From the NCBI GenBank assembly GCA_947179155.2, contig OX359269.1, positions 54,921,024 to 54,985,023 on the forward strand: DNA of 64,000 bases, in the 5' to 3' direction. A program made the position numbers and the translations under genes. Origin of the DNA: Hedera helix (taxonomy: Eukaryota; Streptophyta; Magnoliopsida; Apiales; Araliaceae). Numbering within the stretch: position 1 is the stretch's first letter; every line of letters starts with the position of its first letter. The notes beneath the pieces were generated by a model. It was not told the DNA's origin. It ran no database searches and worked only from the letters and a program-made list of their open reading frames with translations. Positions 53,641 to 64,000 of this stretch are shown piece after piece.

Positions 53641-54180
53641 ATGGCCAGTGTTGTGACATCGTGTTATGTTTTTGTTTTTCCAAAGGGCTTGGAAGGAATA
53701 GTTTCGGGCCATTTTATTGTATTTCGACGTGAAACTTTATTAATTACGCTATATCTCAGCATATTACTGTCCATAGTGGATTCTTATCAGTAAAAAGGAG
53801 GAAGTGATTGTGCCGCCCCAAAAACACATTCATATTCTGATCACACTCCACCCCCTCTAGTATCTTTTATGTTTCTTTAACAAAGGATCAGATGCGACCA
53901 CACGTTTAAAAGAAAAACTAAAAACAAATATTGAAAGTGAGGTCAGATAGAGAGCTGTGGAATTCTGCTCTCAGAGGGAGAATCTCTTCTCAAATACTTG
54001 TCCTTATTTTTAGCAATCTCTATTCTTGCTGAAGAATTAATTGCAGTTATGGATAGGGTAGTAGAAAAGACATGACAAGGACAAGTGAGAGGACGCTAGA
54101 GCTATTAATTATTTCAATTAGATTTTTGTTCTCTCTCCTTTATTCCCTAATTTTTCCTTGTTACTTTATGGTATTGGCAA
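52906..54180. other. MYB 3' region and intergenic
   Basis: The first few hundred bases are likely 3' UTR. A (TC)n microsatellite of about 40 bp lies at 53597-53638. The 84-codon frame over it is low complexity, and no further gene was seen. Confidence 0.5.
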
Positions 54181-55300
54181 GGTTGTGAAACTAGGATCAG
54201 ACTCGGCGGTTGAATCGGTTAAAACTGAAACTGATCGATACTCTAGTCTGAATTAAATTAATTACTCAGTTTAGGTCAAAACTTGCTCAAATTTAATGAT
54301 CTAGTGGTTCAATTGCTTGACCCAGTAAATCAGTAACTGATTCACGAGTTTGACCGAGTTCTTTACTAACTTAAAATTTTTAGATAAAAAAAAAATAACT
54401 TCTCCTGACATTATTTCCCTGTGCCGTTTCTCGCTTCATTAGCTCCCAACGTCTCTTATTCTCTCATTTTCTCATCGTCATCATCTCTCTCTCACTCTCA
54501 CCACCAATCTGCCACAGTGCCACCATGGCACCACCCACGCAGCCAACAATGCTAACCCAGTTACGCCCTACCTCTTCCCTAGCCCAGTCACGTCCAAAAG
54601 AGCCCTGCTGCACCCCTATTGCACCCCCTGTTTGGTCTTTGCAGTCTACACGATACACAGTATGTATAATAAACTAAATTAGTAGTTTAACAATTAATAA
54701 TTTAATACTTCAATAGTTCGATTACTACTATTATCACTTATCAGATTATGTAAACTATAATTCTTAAACTAAATTAGTAGTTCAATTCATTAATTACTAT
54801 TTAATACTTCAATTACTAAATTACTATTATTAGTTAATGTATTATTAATTTACTGTAATTAGATTATGCAACTATAATACTTAAACTAAATTAGTAGTTT
54901 AATAATTAATACTTCAATTACTAAATTATTATTATTATTTTACTATTATCAGATTATGTATTCTTATTGGTGTAATTTTTTATAGCATAATTCAGTTTTC
55001 TCTCACCAAAATCATTCAAGCTTTAATCAGTTAAAACTTTAATCAGTTAAAGAAGTTCACAAAATAAAGCCAATGAAAGTGTCGTTGAGAAAGTTCAATC
55101 TATTTAAATGTGTCATGAATTATGAAATATGAACAATTGATTCAACTATAATTATATATAATAATTATTATTATATTTATTATTTATTACATATTAATGA
55201 CGTCACTAGATCAATAACGATTTGACCACTGGTTGAATCAATTATCCATCCACCCACTATTTTTTTCGATTCAATGATCTATCCAACTCTGAAAATCTTG
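54180..55300. repeat. degenerate inverted-repeat element with GGTTGAA-type termini
   Basis: The left edge (GGTTGTGAAACTAGGATC, then CGGTTGAATCGGTT) and the right edge read inward (GATTTTCAGAGTTGGATA, later TTGATTCAACCAGTGG) resemble each other and the dispersed plant repeats rich in GGTTGAACCGG. Between them is AT-rich sequence with repeated AATTAGTAGTTTAATAATTAAT modules (54680-54960). No clear target duplication was found. Confidence 0.35.
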
Positions 55301-55734
55301 AGTATTGATACGTACCTCCCTATTTGTATTTATTCCTGGTATTTTAAAATATATATATTCCCCACCCACCCTCCACCCTATCCCCACTTTTCCGAATGAT
55401 TTATTAGCTATCGATCCAAAAGAAGGGGAAAATTACAAAAATCAAAATGGTATTCTATCTCTTTCAAAATTAAAGATATATATTTTTTTTTAGTCTGTTC
55501 TAAAATTATATATATATATATTTTAAGATTATTAAAATAACATGCGTAACTATCATTTTTAATATCAAACTACCACAATTAAATTTTTAACTAATAATAT
55601 TAAGGCTATATTTAAAAATATATAATTATTTTTAAAAATTATCGTTTTATAAATTTATCTTTAATTTTGAAATTGAGAATGGGAGCAGTAAGTTCCATGC
55701 ATATCTGAATCAAAATATGGTGGATGTACATGAA

Positions 55735-56256
55735 TAGCGGTGAGCAAAAAACGGATAAAATCGAAAAATATAACCAAACCGATTTTTTTAAACCGAAATA
55801 TTTCGATTTTTTGGTTTTTTTTTTTATTTCGATTATACCTATTTTAATATTCGATTTTCGGGTTCGGGATTGATTTTTAATTTTTTGTTATTCGGTTAAC
55901 CAAATAACCGAATAAGATTTTAAAAAAAATAAACAAAGGGTTGAACATTGGTCATGCATTACTGCATTGAACATCGGTTCTATGAATGCTAAGTTGAAAG
56001 AAATATCCTTACAGATATAGTCATAAACGAAGTGAAAAGCATTACTTTGTTCATAAAACACAGATTCGGCAATGGCATGTTAGTATTTTCAGGTATTAAT
56101 CGAATAACGAGTAGTAAATTCGGTTATTCAGTTATCGATAATTCGGTTATCTTAAATTTTGGTTAACTATTCGGATATTAAAAATATAAGAATTTTGATT
56201 TTCGATTATAGTATTTCGATTTTTAATTTTTAATTTTATCCGAATGATCACCTCTA
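55735..56256. mobile_element. 522-bp hAT-type MITE with 8-bp target duplication
   Basis: Identical TACATGAA flanks at 55727-55734 and 56257-56264. Ends are TAGCGGTGAGCA and (from the right) TAGAGGTGATCA, matching the YAGNGGTGNNCA end of hAT elements. Subterminal parts carry many CGAT/TCGG runs (AACCGAAATA, TTCGGTTAT), as in other plant hAT MITEs. Confidence 0.85.
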
Positions 56257-56669
56257 TACATGAATGATTTAACATTAATAAAAGCTGAAAATGGTGTGCA
56301 TGCAACCATCGTCAGCTTGTTATGGGTGAGTGAAAAGACGGAAGCGCCGAATTTGCAAACAGTACTACTTACTAGTAAGCCTTAGCGCGCTTCTGTTCCT
56401 ATAGCTAGTCCGTTACTGCTATTATGTATGAAGTAATAGAACTCAACTGCTGCGCCTTGGCCTGCATCACAGTCTTTTAGACATCATTTCATTAAGTCCG
56501 AATAATGGAATATGAGCATTAATTAGTTCCACTCATTTCAGGTGCATCTTTTACTATTCTTTATTTTTTTTTTATTTTGCTTACATCCTTTGTCCGGACA
56601 TGATTCCTAATTATTTTACTTTTTTTAAAAAGAAATCAGATTTGTATAAGATACACTTAATAATTTAAT

Positions 56670-56895
56670 GGATCCGTTAAATGTATAGCCTAAAGACACA
56701 CATTAAACGTAGAAAATAAGAGATGAATCTCACTAAATATTATTTTTTTATATATTTGTATTGAATTTAATACATGGAGTCCACTAGTATATTATTTTTT
56801 TATGCATTGAATTCAGTTCAAATACATAAACAAATAATATTATGTATTGAATTCTGCGCTTAACATATACCTTAAGGCACATTCTAAGAAAATCC
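56670..56895. mobile_element. 226-bp hairpin MITE, family C, copy 2
   Basis: Identical 9-bp TAATTTAAT flanks at 56661-56669 and 56896-56904. The right end reads inward GGATTTTCTTAGAATGTG, and the core shares ATGCATTGAATTCAGTTCAA-like and ACTAGTATATTATTTTTTTA sequence with copy 1 at 37506-37738. The left terminus has diverged (GGATCCGTTAAATG). Confidence 0.82.
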
Positions 56896-56904
56896 TAATT
56901 TAAT

Positions 56905-57823
56905 ATATATTTTTAATTAATATACTAATTGAAGCCAATTTCCAATTTTTGATAAGCTCCATATACTACGGGTGGGAGATTCTAACAAAATCAAGAAGCA
57001 AAATTTAATGAAGATATATATGTACAGAAGAATAAACTATTGTCGGCTTCTAACAAAATCTTATCTTTTTATTTCGAATTTGTGTCTGCCCTCAAATTAT
57101 TTATTGAAGTGTGTTAGAGACATTTGAAAGAAGACCAAGAATTTGGTGTCACGACAAATTATTACATGCTTAAATTTATTTATTTATATTCTGAGGTCAT
57201 GTGTTTTTTTTTATATATATGAGATTTGATTGATATAATATTATAATTAATAGTGATATTATATTTGATTATAAAATTATATTGTACTTTTTAAAATAAT
57301 TTATTTATTTTAAAAAAAGAGGAAAATAAGAGCTATGCGGAAGAAAATTGCCATAAAAAAGATTGAGGTAGATATAAAAAAATTAAAGCTATGATGCGAA
57401 AAATACTAGGGTCCTGTACTTGTGTCATGATTGTACTGCCTGTGAACATAGGGAGTACGTAATTTATAGTCCGTAACCTAACAACCACTTGCATTGGCAC
57501 TCAATTTTAATAGAACTCCGATCGATCCAGTATATATATATATATATGTTTTTATAATCTTATGAGTGGGCTGTCTCTTCTTGCATATGTGCGTGCCCTA
57601 TATGATTTGAGGGTTTTATGCTTGGCGCATGATGTTAGATTATAGTAGTATTAATTATACATATCCATCCTTTTGTTCGAGGGGCCGGCCAAACCAAATT
57701 AATTCCATCGACTTTTGGCTCTCCTTGTGATAAATTCTGCCTCATTATTAATTATGCATATATGCGTAATTGTTGTACGTACTTAATTCACCAATTAATG
57801 CTTCGGTTCTGTAGTACGTAGTA

Positions 57824-57893
<70 letters not shown>

Positions 57894-58703
57894 TTAATTA
57901 CTTACTTACAATGAGAATTCATTTATTATCTTTGCCCTCAATTTTAACTTTGATATTAGAGTTGCATTTTTGTTCATGTTCAATTTTTTTTTTTCAAATT
58001 TGTTTACCATAAACCTTGAAATGTATAAAAATATTTGTCAAAAGGAGGCTAGGTTAAATGCATGCAAGTGTGATATAAGGAGAGAGGGGGAGTATTTCAA
58101 ATTAATTTGTGATGTTCAAGTGAAAATGTATGTTGTCATATATAGACAATTAATCTATTCATAAATATGTATTTTAGGTTAAAAGTAATCAAGTACTCAG
58201 ACTATATTTATTTGTAAAAAATATACTTTGCATTGGACTATTATTAGTCTTATTTTAACACCACTTTGCACTATTTTATTCTATTATGGAGTATTAATAG
58301 TTCTATAAACTATTCTTTGTCATTCCAAATGTTGTTTATAAGGGATTATATAATCCCATGATGAATGTGAGATTAATAATTTCTCCATTCCCCAATTTTA
58401 AGCAAACAAATGGTTTTATGGAACTACTGGTCTGATTTCTTCAAATAATTAAATAATTTGAAGAAATATTAAATTAAGATAAATAATTCAATTATAAATA
58501 TATTTTTTATAAACAAACATGTTCTGAGAGTAACGGGGATTATGGAGTATATTCGAAGAGAATCATAAACTATAGAGAATACTAGATAATTAATTGAAAT
58601 TATCATGGTGTAATGTTTCGGACGTACCTTACCTTAGAAAAATAAACGCATCTGATTTTGTCGTTGGCTGAAAGAATCAAAAAATATTTAGCCTCATAAT
58701 CAT
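56905..58703. other. intergenic upstream of the phosphotransfer gene
   Basis: AT-rich; contains a (TA)n run of about 60 bp ending at 57890 and a short element at 57433-57458 that recurs in the first intron of the following gene. No gene recognised. Confidence 0.5.
57826..57890. repeat. (TA)n microsatellite
   Basis: About 60 bp of TA repeat, 1 kb upstream of the phosphotransfer gene. Confidence 0.9.
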
Positions 58704-58711
58704 TATATAAA
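58704..58711 (+). promoter_or_regulatory. candidate TATA box of the phosphotransfer gene
   Basis: TATATAAA followed by CACTTCCTGG, 187 bp before the start codon. A second candidate, TATATAAATA near 58832, is closer to the ATG. The choice is uncertain. Confidence 0.35.
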
Positions 58712-58897
58712 CACTTCCTGGCTCTGCCAAATTAACTTCATACTTATAATACAGATATATAGCTCACTCAATTAAGCCCTAATTTCTACTCTCTCACTCT
58801 CTTTATTCCAGTCTTCTATGATCTATCCCCCATATATAAATATAGACACACATATAATACCATTATATATCTATCTAAGATATTAATTAATATTCAA

Positions 58898-60688
58898 ATG
58901 GAAAGAAACCAATTAATGCATCGACGGCTTGCCAACATGAAAAAGTCTCTTTTGGATCAGGTAATTACTTTGGCTTCGATCTCTTCTTCTCTCAACCTTC
59001 TTTAATTACTTCGTTTTTGTACACTGCATGAGACTTCTTTTAGCTATTTTTCTGTATGAGTTTATCTAAATATATACATTAATTTACGTAAATCTACGAC
59101 CGACGTACTGCCTGTGAACATAGTGAGTACATTAACACAGTTGATTTTTTTTATTTACATATAGATCTATAATTGCATGGAAGTCGGACCAATAAAAAAA
59201 AAGAAATTGATTTATTTTTAATTATAGATATTTGCATTCAAGTTGGACAGAAAAAATTAAGAAACAAAAAGTATTGAAAGAAAGTTCTTAATTATTTAGA
59301 AATCTATTACAAAAAGTATTGAATGCAACGGCTCTCGCAGTCTAGCTTAATTATTTAGAAATCTGGAACATTAATCATGATTAGAAAAAGTTTTAATTGG
59401 AAATCTACTGTTATTTAGAACTTGTGTTAACTGTACGTGCTAGCTATATGTCACGTCATATTATTATTTCATTTTTTAAAAGTAAAAATATTAATTGGGG
59501 GCATTGTGTAGGGTTTTCTCGACGAACAATTCATTCAACTGGAAGAGTTACAGGATGATACTAACCCTAATTTCGTCGAAGAAGTTGTGACATTGTACTA
59601 TCGGGATTCAGCTCGATTAATCCTAAATATAGAACAAGCATTGTAAGTGAAATAAAATTCTTGAATATACATTGCAACAAAAACGTGTAGACTTTTGTTG
59701 TGAATAAATAAAATGACATAATTTATAAATTAAATTAATAAATACAGGTGGGGTAATTGATTGATGTACCTAGTCCCAACAAAAGTCATGATATATATTT
59801 ATCACAAATATAATATTTTTTAGATATATAATACCAAATATGGAAAGGATTAACTAATTATTAACGTATCTAGTAGCCTGGCTTTTGATACTTGATGTTT
59901 TTTGTACCCCAGGAATAAAATGCCTTTTGATTTTGCCAAGCTGGACGGCCATATGCACCAATTCAAGGGAAGTAGCTCAAGGTACAACTATATAATTAAT
60001 GGAGTAACAAAGAAAGAAAAATGTACATTAATCACTATATATGCATATATAATTGAATATTATTGTTTTTTTTTTCCTTCTTTTAATTAGTTTGAACATA
60101 TATAATTGACTTACATCTCTCATGTGCAGCATTGGGGCTAAAAAAGTGAAAAATGAGTGCACAAAGTTCGGGGAACACTGCAAGGCTCAAAATGCAGAAG
60201 GGTAATTATTAATCTCTCCACCCTGCGTTGATTATGAGTGATTGTCGACAAACATAGTTTAGTCCGTTGAATCCATAGAAGTTATTGTCAGTAATAATTA
60301 ATTAATTCCGTGGATTATCTACCAGTTTCTTGGAGTAGTTAGGAGTATTATTTCCCCCTTAATATTTCTCTGAAATTAATTAATTACTTGTCAATGGGCT
60401 AGCTCTTATTACATTAGATCTGTTTAATTGTACTTATTTTCTATCAGACTAATTAATGCTGTACATACCAATATATCCTTCCATATAAGGAAAGTACTCA
60501 CACTCTACTGTGCATAAAACCTGGAATTAATAAATATCACAATTTTTATCCTTCATTAAATTATTGCAATGTTTTTATATATACCAAAAGAAACAGATTC
60601 CATTCGAGTTTGTTGTAATAAAGGTACGTAAAAAATAAAAATAAAAAGAATTCATTTGAGTTTATATTATATTTAAAGGTTTTGAATG

Positions 60689-60772
<84 letters not shown>

Positions 60773-61179
60773 TGCAGGTGCAGGAGTAGTTTCCAACAAC
60801 TTAAGAAAGAATATGCAACACTTAAAAAGAAGCTTGGAACTTATTTTCAGGTCCATTTTAATTTCCTTCTTTCATGTGAATTGGTTGAATTCTATTTCAC
60901 CACTTTGAACTATATACTAAGATTTTTGCTATACGTAATAATTTATACAATAATTATTTATAAAATAGTGGGTCTTATAAATAATGAGTTCTATAAAACA
61001 ATTAAAATATAGGATCCATCATTTTATAAATGATCATTATATAAATCATTTACCTGTAACAAAATTCTATATAATAGTAATAAAATTTTGTGTTTGATAT
61101 TATTATTTAAAAAATATCAATATTTGTTCAGTTAGCAAGACAAGCTGGGCCTCTGGAGACAGCATGCCGGCCCAAGTAA
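58898..61179 (+). CDS. AHP4: histidine-containing phosphotransfer protein, AHP4 type
   Basis: Phosphorelay shuttle that carries phosphate from sensor histidine kinases (cytokinin and related receptors) to response regulators, moving between cytosol and nucleus. Exons: 58898-58960, 59512-59642, 59913-59981, 60130-60201, 60778-60850, 61132-61179; total 456 nt, or 151 aa, a normal length. Seen: the helical N-terminus with FLDEQFIQLEELQDDTNPNF, the phosphorylation site MHQFKGSSSSIGAKKVK with His80 as the phospho-acceptor, and the C-terminal helix SFQQLKKEYATLKKKL. QNAEG and the short LARQAGP tail favour AHP4 over AHP1/2/3/5. The conserved His means it is not a pseudo-HPt such as AHP6. The acceptor of exon 5 directly follows a (TC)n(TA)n microsatellite. 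A Mutator-like element starts 150 bp after the stop. Confidence 0.93.
60690..60769. repeat. (TC)n(TA)n compound microsatellite at a splice acceptor
   Basis: About 39 bp of TC followed by about 41 bp of TA, ending 8 bp before the intron 4/exon 5 junction (GCATGCAG at 60770-60777) of the phosphotransfer gene. Confidence 0.95.
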
Positions 61180-61805
61180 AGGGAAAGTTTACAAACCTAC
61201 CAGATTTACTCTTTTGTCTTTTCCTATTTGCCTGCCAAACATTATAAAATTTTAATGTATGTGTACCTAGCTGGAGGCCCATGTAAGCAAGCCCTTGTTT
61301 AATATTTTCATCAAATGAATTACTAGTTGGGTCCTTTACATAAGTATACAACTTTTAGAAAATAATTACAAAAATAGTACACTAACAAAAATAATTAAAA
61401 AAAAGTGCACTAACAAAAATAATTACAAAAAGAATGCAAATGAGAGAGAAAGAAAAAACAGAGGAGAGGGAAAAGAAGACACCTGTCCCTCCCTCCCTCC
61501 CGCCCGCCTCCTCCCTCCCCCCCGCTCCCGCCTCCCGCCTCCGCCTGCCTCCTCCCCTCCTCCGTCCCCCATCCCCCTCCCCTTGCCACCTCCTTCCCTC
61601 CTCCCCGCCTGCCTCCGTCCCCCCTCCAGCCTGCCTCCTCCTTCCCCCTCCCTCCTCCGTCCCGCCTGCCTCTTTCTCCCTCCCCCCTCCCCGCCTACCT
61701 CTTCCCTCCTCCGTCCCCGCCTCCCACCCCCCGTCTCCTCCCTCCTCCGTACCCCATCACCGCCTGCCTCACCCCTCCCCTCCTTCTTCCCCCCGCCTCG
61801 TCCAT

Positions 61806-62135
61806 ACAAAGGTAACCAACCCTGTAATACAAAGGTAACCAAACCTTAATAAAGAAGGTAACAAACCTTTAATACAAAGGTAACCAATCCTTAGTACATA
61901 GGTAACCAATCTTTAATACACAGGTAACCAAACTCCTAATACAAAAGGTATCAAACCTTAAAACAAAGGAAACCAACCTTGAATACAAAGGTAACCAAAC
62001 ATTAATACAATGGTAACCAATCTTTAATACAAAGGTAACCAAACTTTAATATAAAGGTAATCAACCCTTAATACAAAAAGGTAACCAAACCTTAATACAT
62101 ATGTAACCAACCTTTAATACAACGGTAACCAAAAA
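61806..62135. repeat. tandem array of about 20-22-bp GGTAACC units, copy 2
   Basis: About 15 units of the same AATACAAAGGTAACCAAACC pattern as in copy 1. Confidence 0.85.
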
Positions 62136-62410
62136 GTACGCGAAGGAGGCGGGGGGAGGGGGTGGCCACCACGATCAGATCTTGAGCCACCACGAGGGGA
62201 GGAGGAGGGGCAGAGTCAGGAGGATGAGGGGCGGGGATGGGGGGGAGGAGGTGCAGGGGTGGGGAGAGGAAGGAGAGGAGGGACGGGGTCGGGGACGGGG
62301 GCGGGGGGGTGTTGGAGGAGCTGGGGTGGGGGTGGGGGTGGTGGTCGGGGGGAGGAGGGGTGAGGGCGGGAGGAGGCGGGGGAGAAGGGAGAAGGCGGGG
62401 GGAGAAGGGA

Positions 62411-62580
62411 GGAGGAGGTGCGGGCGTGGGGACGGGGGGAGGCGGGCGGAAGGGATGGGGTGGGAGTTGGGTGCGGGGAGTGGCGGGCGCGGGGAGGAGG
62501 AGGTGCGGGCGTGGGGACGGGGGGAGGCGGGCGGAAGGGATGGGGTGAGAGTTGGGTGCGGGGAGTGGCGGGCGCGGGGA
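62411..62580. repeat. 85-bp perfect-to-near-perfect tandem duplication in the G-rich arm
   Basis: A unit beginning GGAGGAGGTGCGGGCG at 62411 is repeated at 62496 with a single base change seen (GGGAGTTGGG to GAGAGTTGGG). This expansion is absent from copy 1. Confidence 0.85.
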
Positions 62581-62861
62581 GGAGGAGTGGCGTCACTAAC
62601 TATGGAGAAGAAAGAAGATGGAGGAGATAAAATGGAGGAGAGAGAAATGAATAAAAATTATCTATTTTGAAATTTGAAATTTGAAATTTGAAACCAACTA
62701 ACTACCTATTAAATCACTTACCTAAATTAAAGGAATAAAAATGCACTAATTTATAAATTAAATATTGAAGATGTACTAATTTTGTAAATATTTTATGTAT
62801 GTATTTTTATTGTAATATTTTAAAAAATTGTATTGGTAAATGTAAATCTCCCTTACTAGTT

Positions 62862-64000
62862 TATATATGTGTGTGTGCAGAATGTATGGTATTATTTCGG
62901 TAAGTGAAAGAGAGCGAGAGATTAGTTAGGCCGATTTGAGTTAGACTGCTTTAATGCTTGATTTTTAACTGGGCCTATTATGATTGGAACGAGAAATTGA
63001 AATCTCAAAAGTGAGTGGATAGTTAATTTTAATTGGACTTAATTACTTTATTTTTTGAATTATGTACACTAAATTAGTGACATCATTTGAGTTATAAAAT
63101 AGAAAAAATTGAATTATTTATTATGTTTATTATTTAGTGAATTCAGATTCCTATATTATTTTCTTATTATTAGTTTTTATCTTCTAATTAGTTTAATTAA
63201 TGTTTAGTTATAGTTAATTAAATTCTTCATCTTTATTTCTAATTCTATTAAGGATATTTAAAAATTAATCTAGTGTTTGTGGTTCAAGCTGTACTTGTTA
63301 GTTTTTTAATTTGACATTGTGCACGTGCAGTTATATATTTTTATTACATCACTGAGACTTTGTGATATTTAATTCTTAGGTTCAATAATCGCAAAGTGAT
63401 TTTATTTTTATTTGAATTTTTTATTTTATGTAAGACTTAATTAATTATTGTGATTTCTCATCATTATTATGAGTATTTTATTTATGATTGTTATTTATCA
63501 CTATAATATGAATTTAGTGATATTGTTATCGTGATTGTATTCTTGATTATGTGATTTCACTGTAGTTGTACTACATTCCAAATTGGGGCATCAGAAAACG
63601 CTTGAATGGTTATTGTAATTTATCACCATTACTCCATTAGAATGAGTTAATGAGGTTTATTGGGATCCTAAAGAATTTGGCAAAAGGATTTGGAGAGCGT
63701 TGAAACTGAATGATGAGGGAAATTATGATTTTCCTTCGTCATCACTTGTTCTGAAAGATTCTTAATAAATTAGCAATCAGGAAAAGAAAAAAAAATTAAA
63801 TAAAAATATATAAATTAGTATGAACCAATTAATTCCAGTATCCAGCCAAATAAATAGCTTTAGCCTTTAGGTTAGACTTATTTTAATCGCATCACCTTTT
63901 TTCTTTTTCCCCGATTTGTATCATATAACGTAACGTTTATTAAATTGGCTAGAAAGTGAACAACTTTCCTATCTAGTTATCGGTTCAAATTTGATAATTA
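62862..64000. other. AT-rich intergenic, no gene seen
   Basis: A short GT-AG-bounded stretch (acceptor GTGTGCAG ending at 62880, donor GTAAGTG near 62901) could be a tiny non-coding exon but has no support. The rest shows no recognisable coding region or repeat border. Confidence 0.4.

Larger units (their letters stand above)
61329..62852. mobile_element. Mutator-like non-autonomous element, copy 2 (1524 bp)
   Basis: Flanked by identical TTACTAGTT at 61320-61328 and 62853-62861. Ends are the same as copy 1 (GGGTCCTTTACATAAG; from the right GGGAGATTTACATTTA). It has the same internal order: C-rich arm (about 61485-61800), GGTAACC array (about 61806-62135), G-rich arm (about 62135-62590), AT-rich right end. 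The arms differ from copy 1 in repeat content and length, while the subterminal AT-rich parts are nearly identical. Confidence 0.88.

Noticed and set aside
62862..62910. Possible extra last exon of the phosphotransfer gene after the second Mutator-like element
   Set aside because: The gene already has a complete family-like C-terminus and stop at 61179; the putative exon would encode only a few residues.

Overview
The window is nuclear DNA from a eudicot plant. It is AT-rich and has intron-split genes with GT-AG junctions, long TA/CT microsatellites and many small hairpin transposons. The species was not identified. No bacterial, organellar or CRISPR-like content was seen, and no tRNA or rRNA gene was recognised.

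Layout. (1) 1-1500: AT-rich, possibly the 3' end of an unrecognised plus-strand gene. (2) 1563-7276, minus: a nine-exon SAWADEE homeodomain gene (SHH1/DTF1 type, 269 aa) of the RNA-directed DNA methylation pathway. (3) 9775-11699, minus: a three-exon 2-oxoglutarate dioxygenase-like gene (381 aa) that lacks the iron ligands and ends in a hydrophobic tail. (4) 12.8-20.5 kb: a repeat block holding a possible retroelement scrap, two MITE-type hairpins, and a large foldback element (about 15590-20480) split by a 2952-bp solo-LTR-like insertion with a perfect 5-bp target-site duplication. (5) 23395-35891, plus: a complete 22-exon full-size ABCG (PDR) transporter of 1505 aa. Intron 8 carries a 1452-bp Mutator-like element that ends 18 bp before the next exon. 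(6) 40308-46420, plus: a 20-exon plastid-type NADP-malic enzyme, 641 aa. (7) 47861-52905, plus: a three-exon zinc-knuckle plus single-MYB (SHAQKYF) transcription factor, 338 aa, with EAR motifs. (8) 58898-61179, plus: a six-exon histidine phosphotransfer protein (AHP4 type, 151 aa). A second copy of the Mutator-like element (61329-62852) lies 149 bp after its stop codon.

All exon joins given for the six main genes keep the reading frame to the stop, so each looks intact. They do not form one pathway (chromatin reader, transporter, malate metabolism, transcriptional repression, cytokinin-type phosphorelay). From memory, the order SHH1 / ABCG / MYB / AHP4 matches two Arabidopsis segments (At1g15210-15215 and At3g16340-16360), which suggests the window keeps an older eudicot gene order.

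The most unusual content is mobile DNA. A Mutator-like family with 9-bp target-site duplications has a C-rich left arm, a core of GGTAACC-containing tandem repeats and a G-rich right arm. A foldback element has arms made of repeated TTATGCGGTA palindromes.
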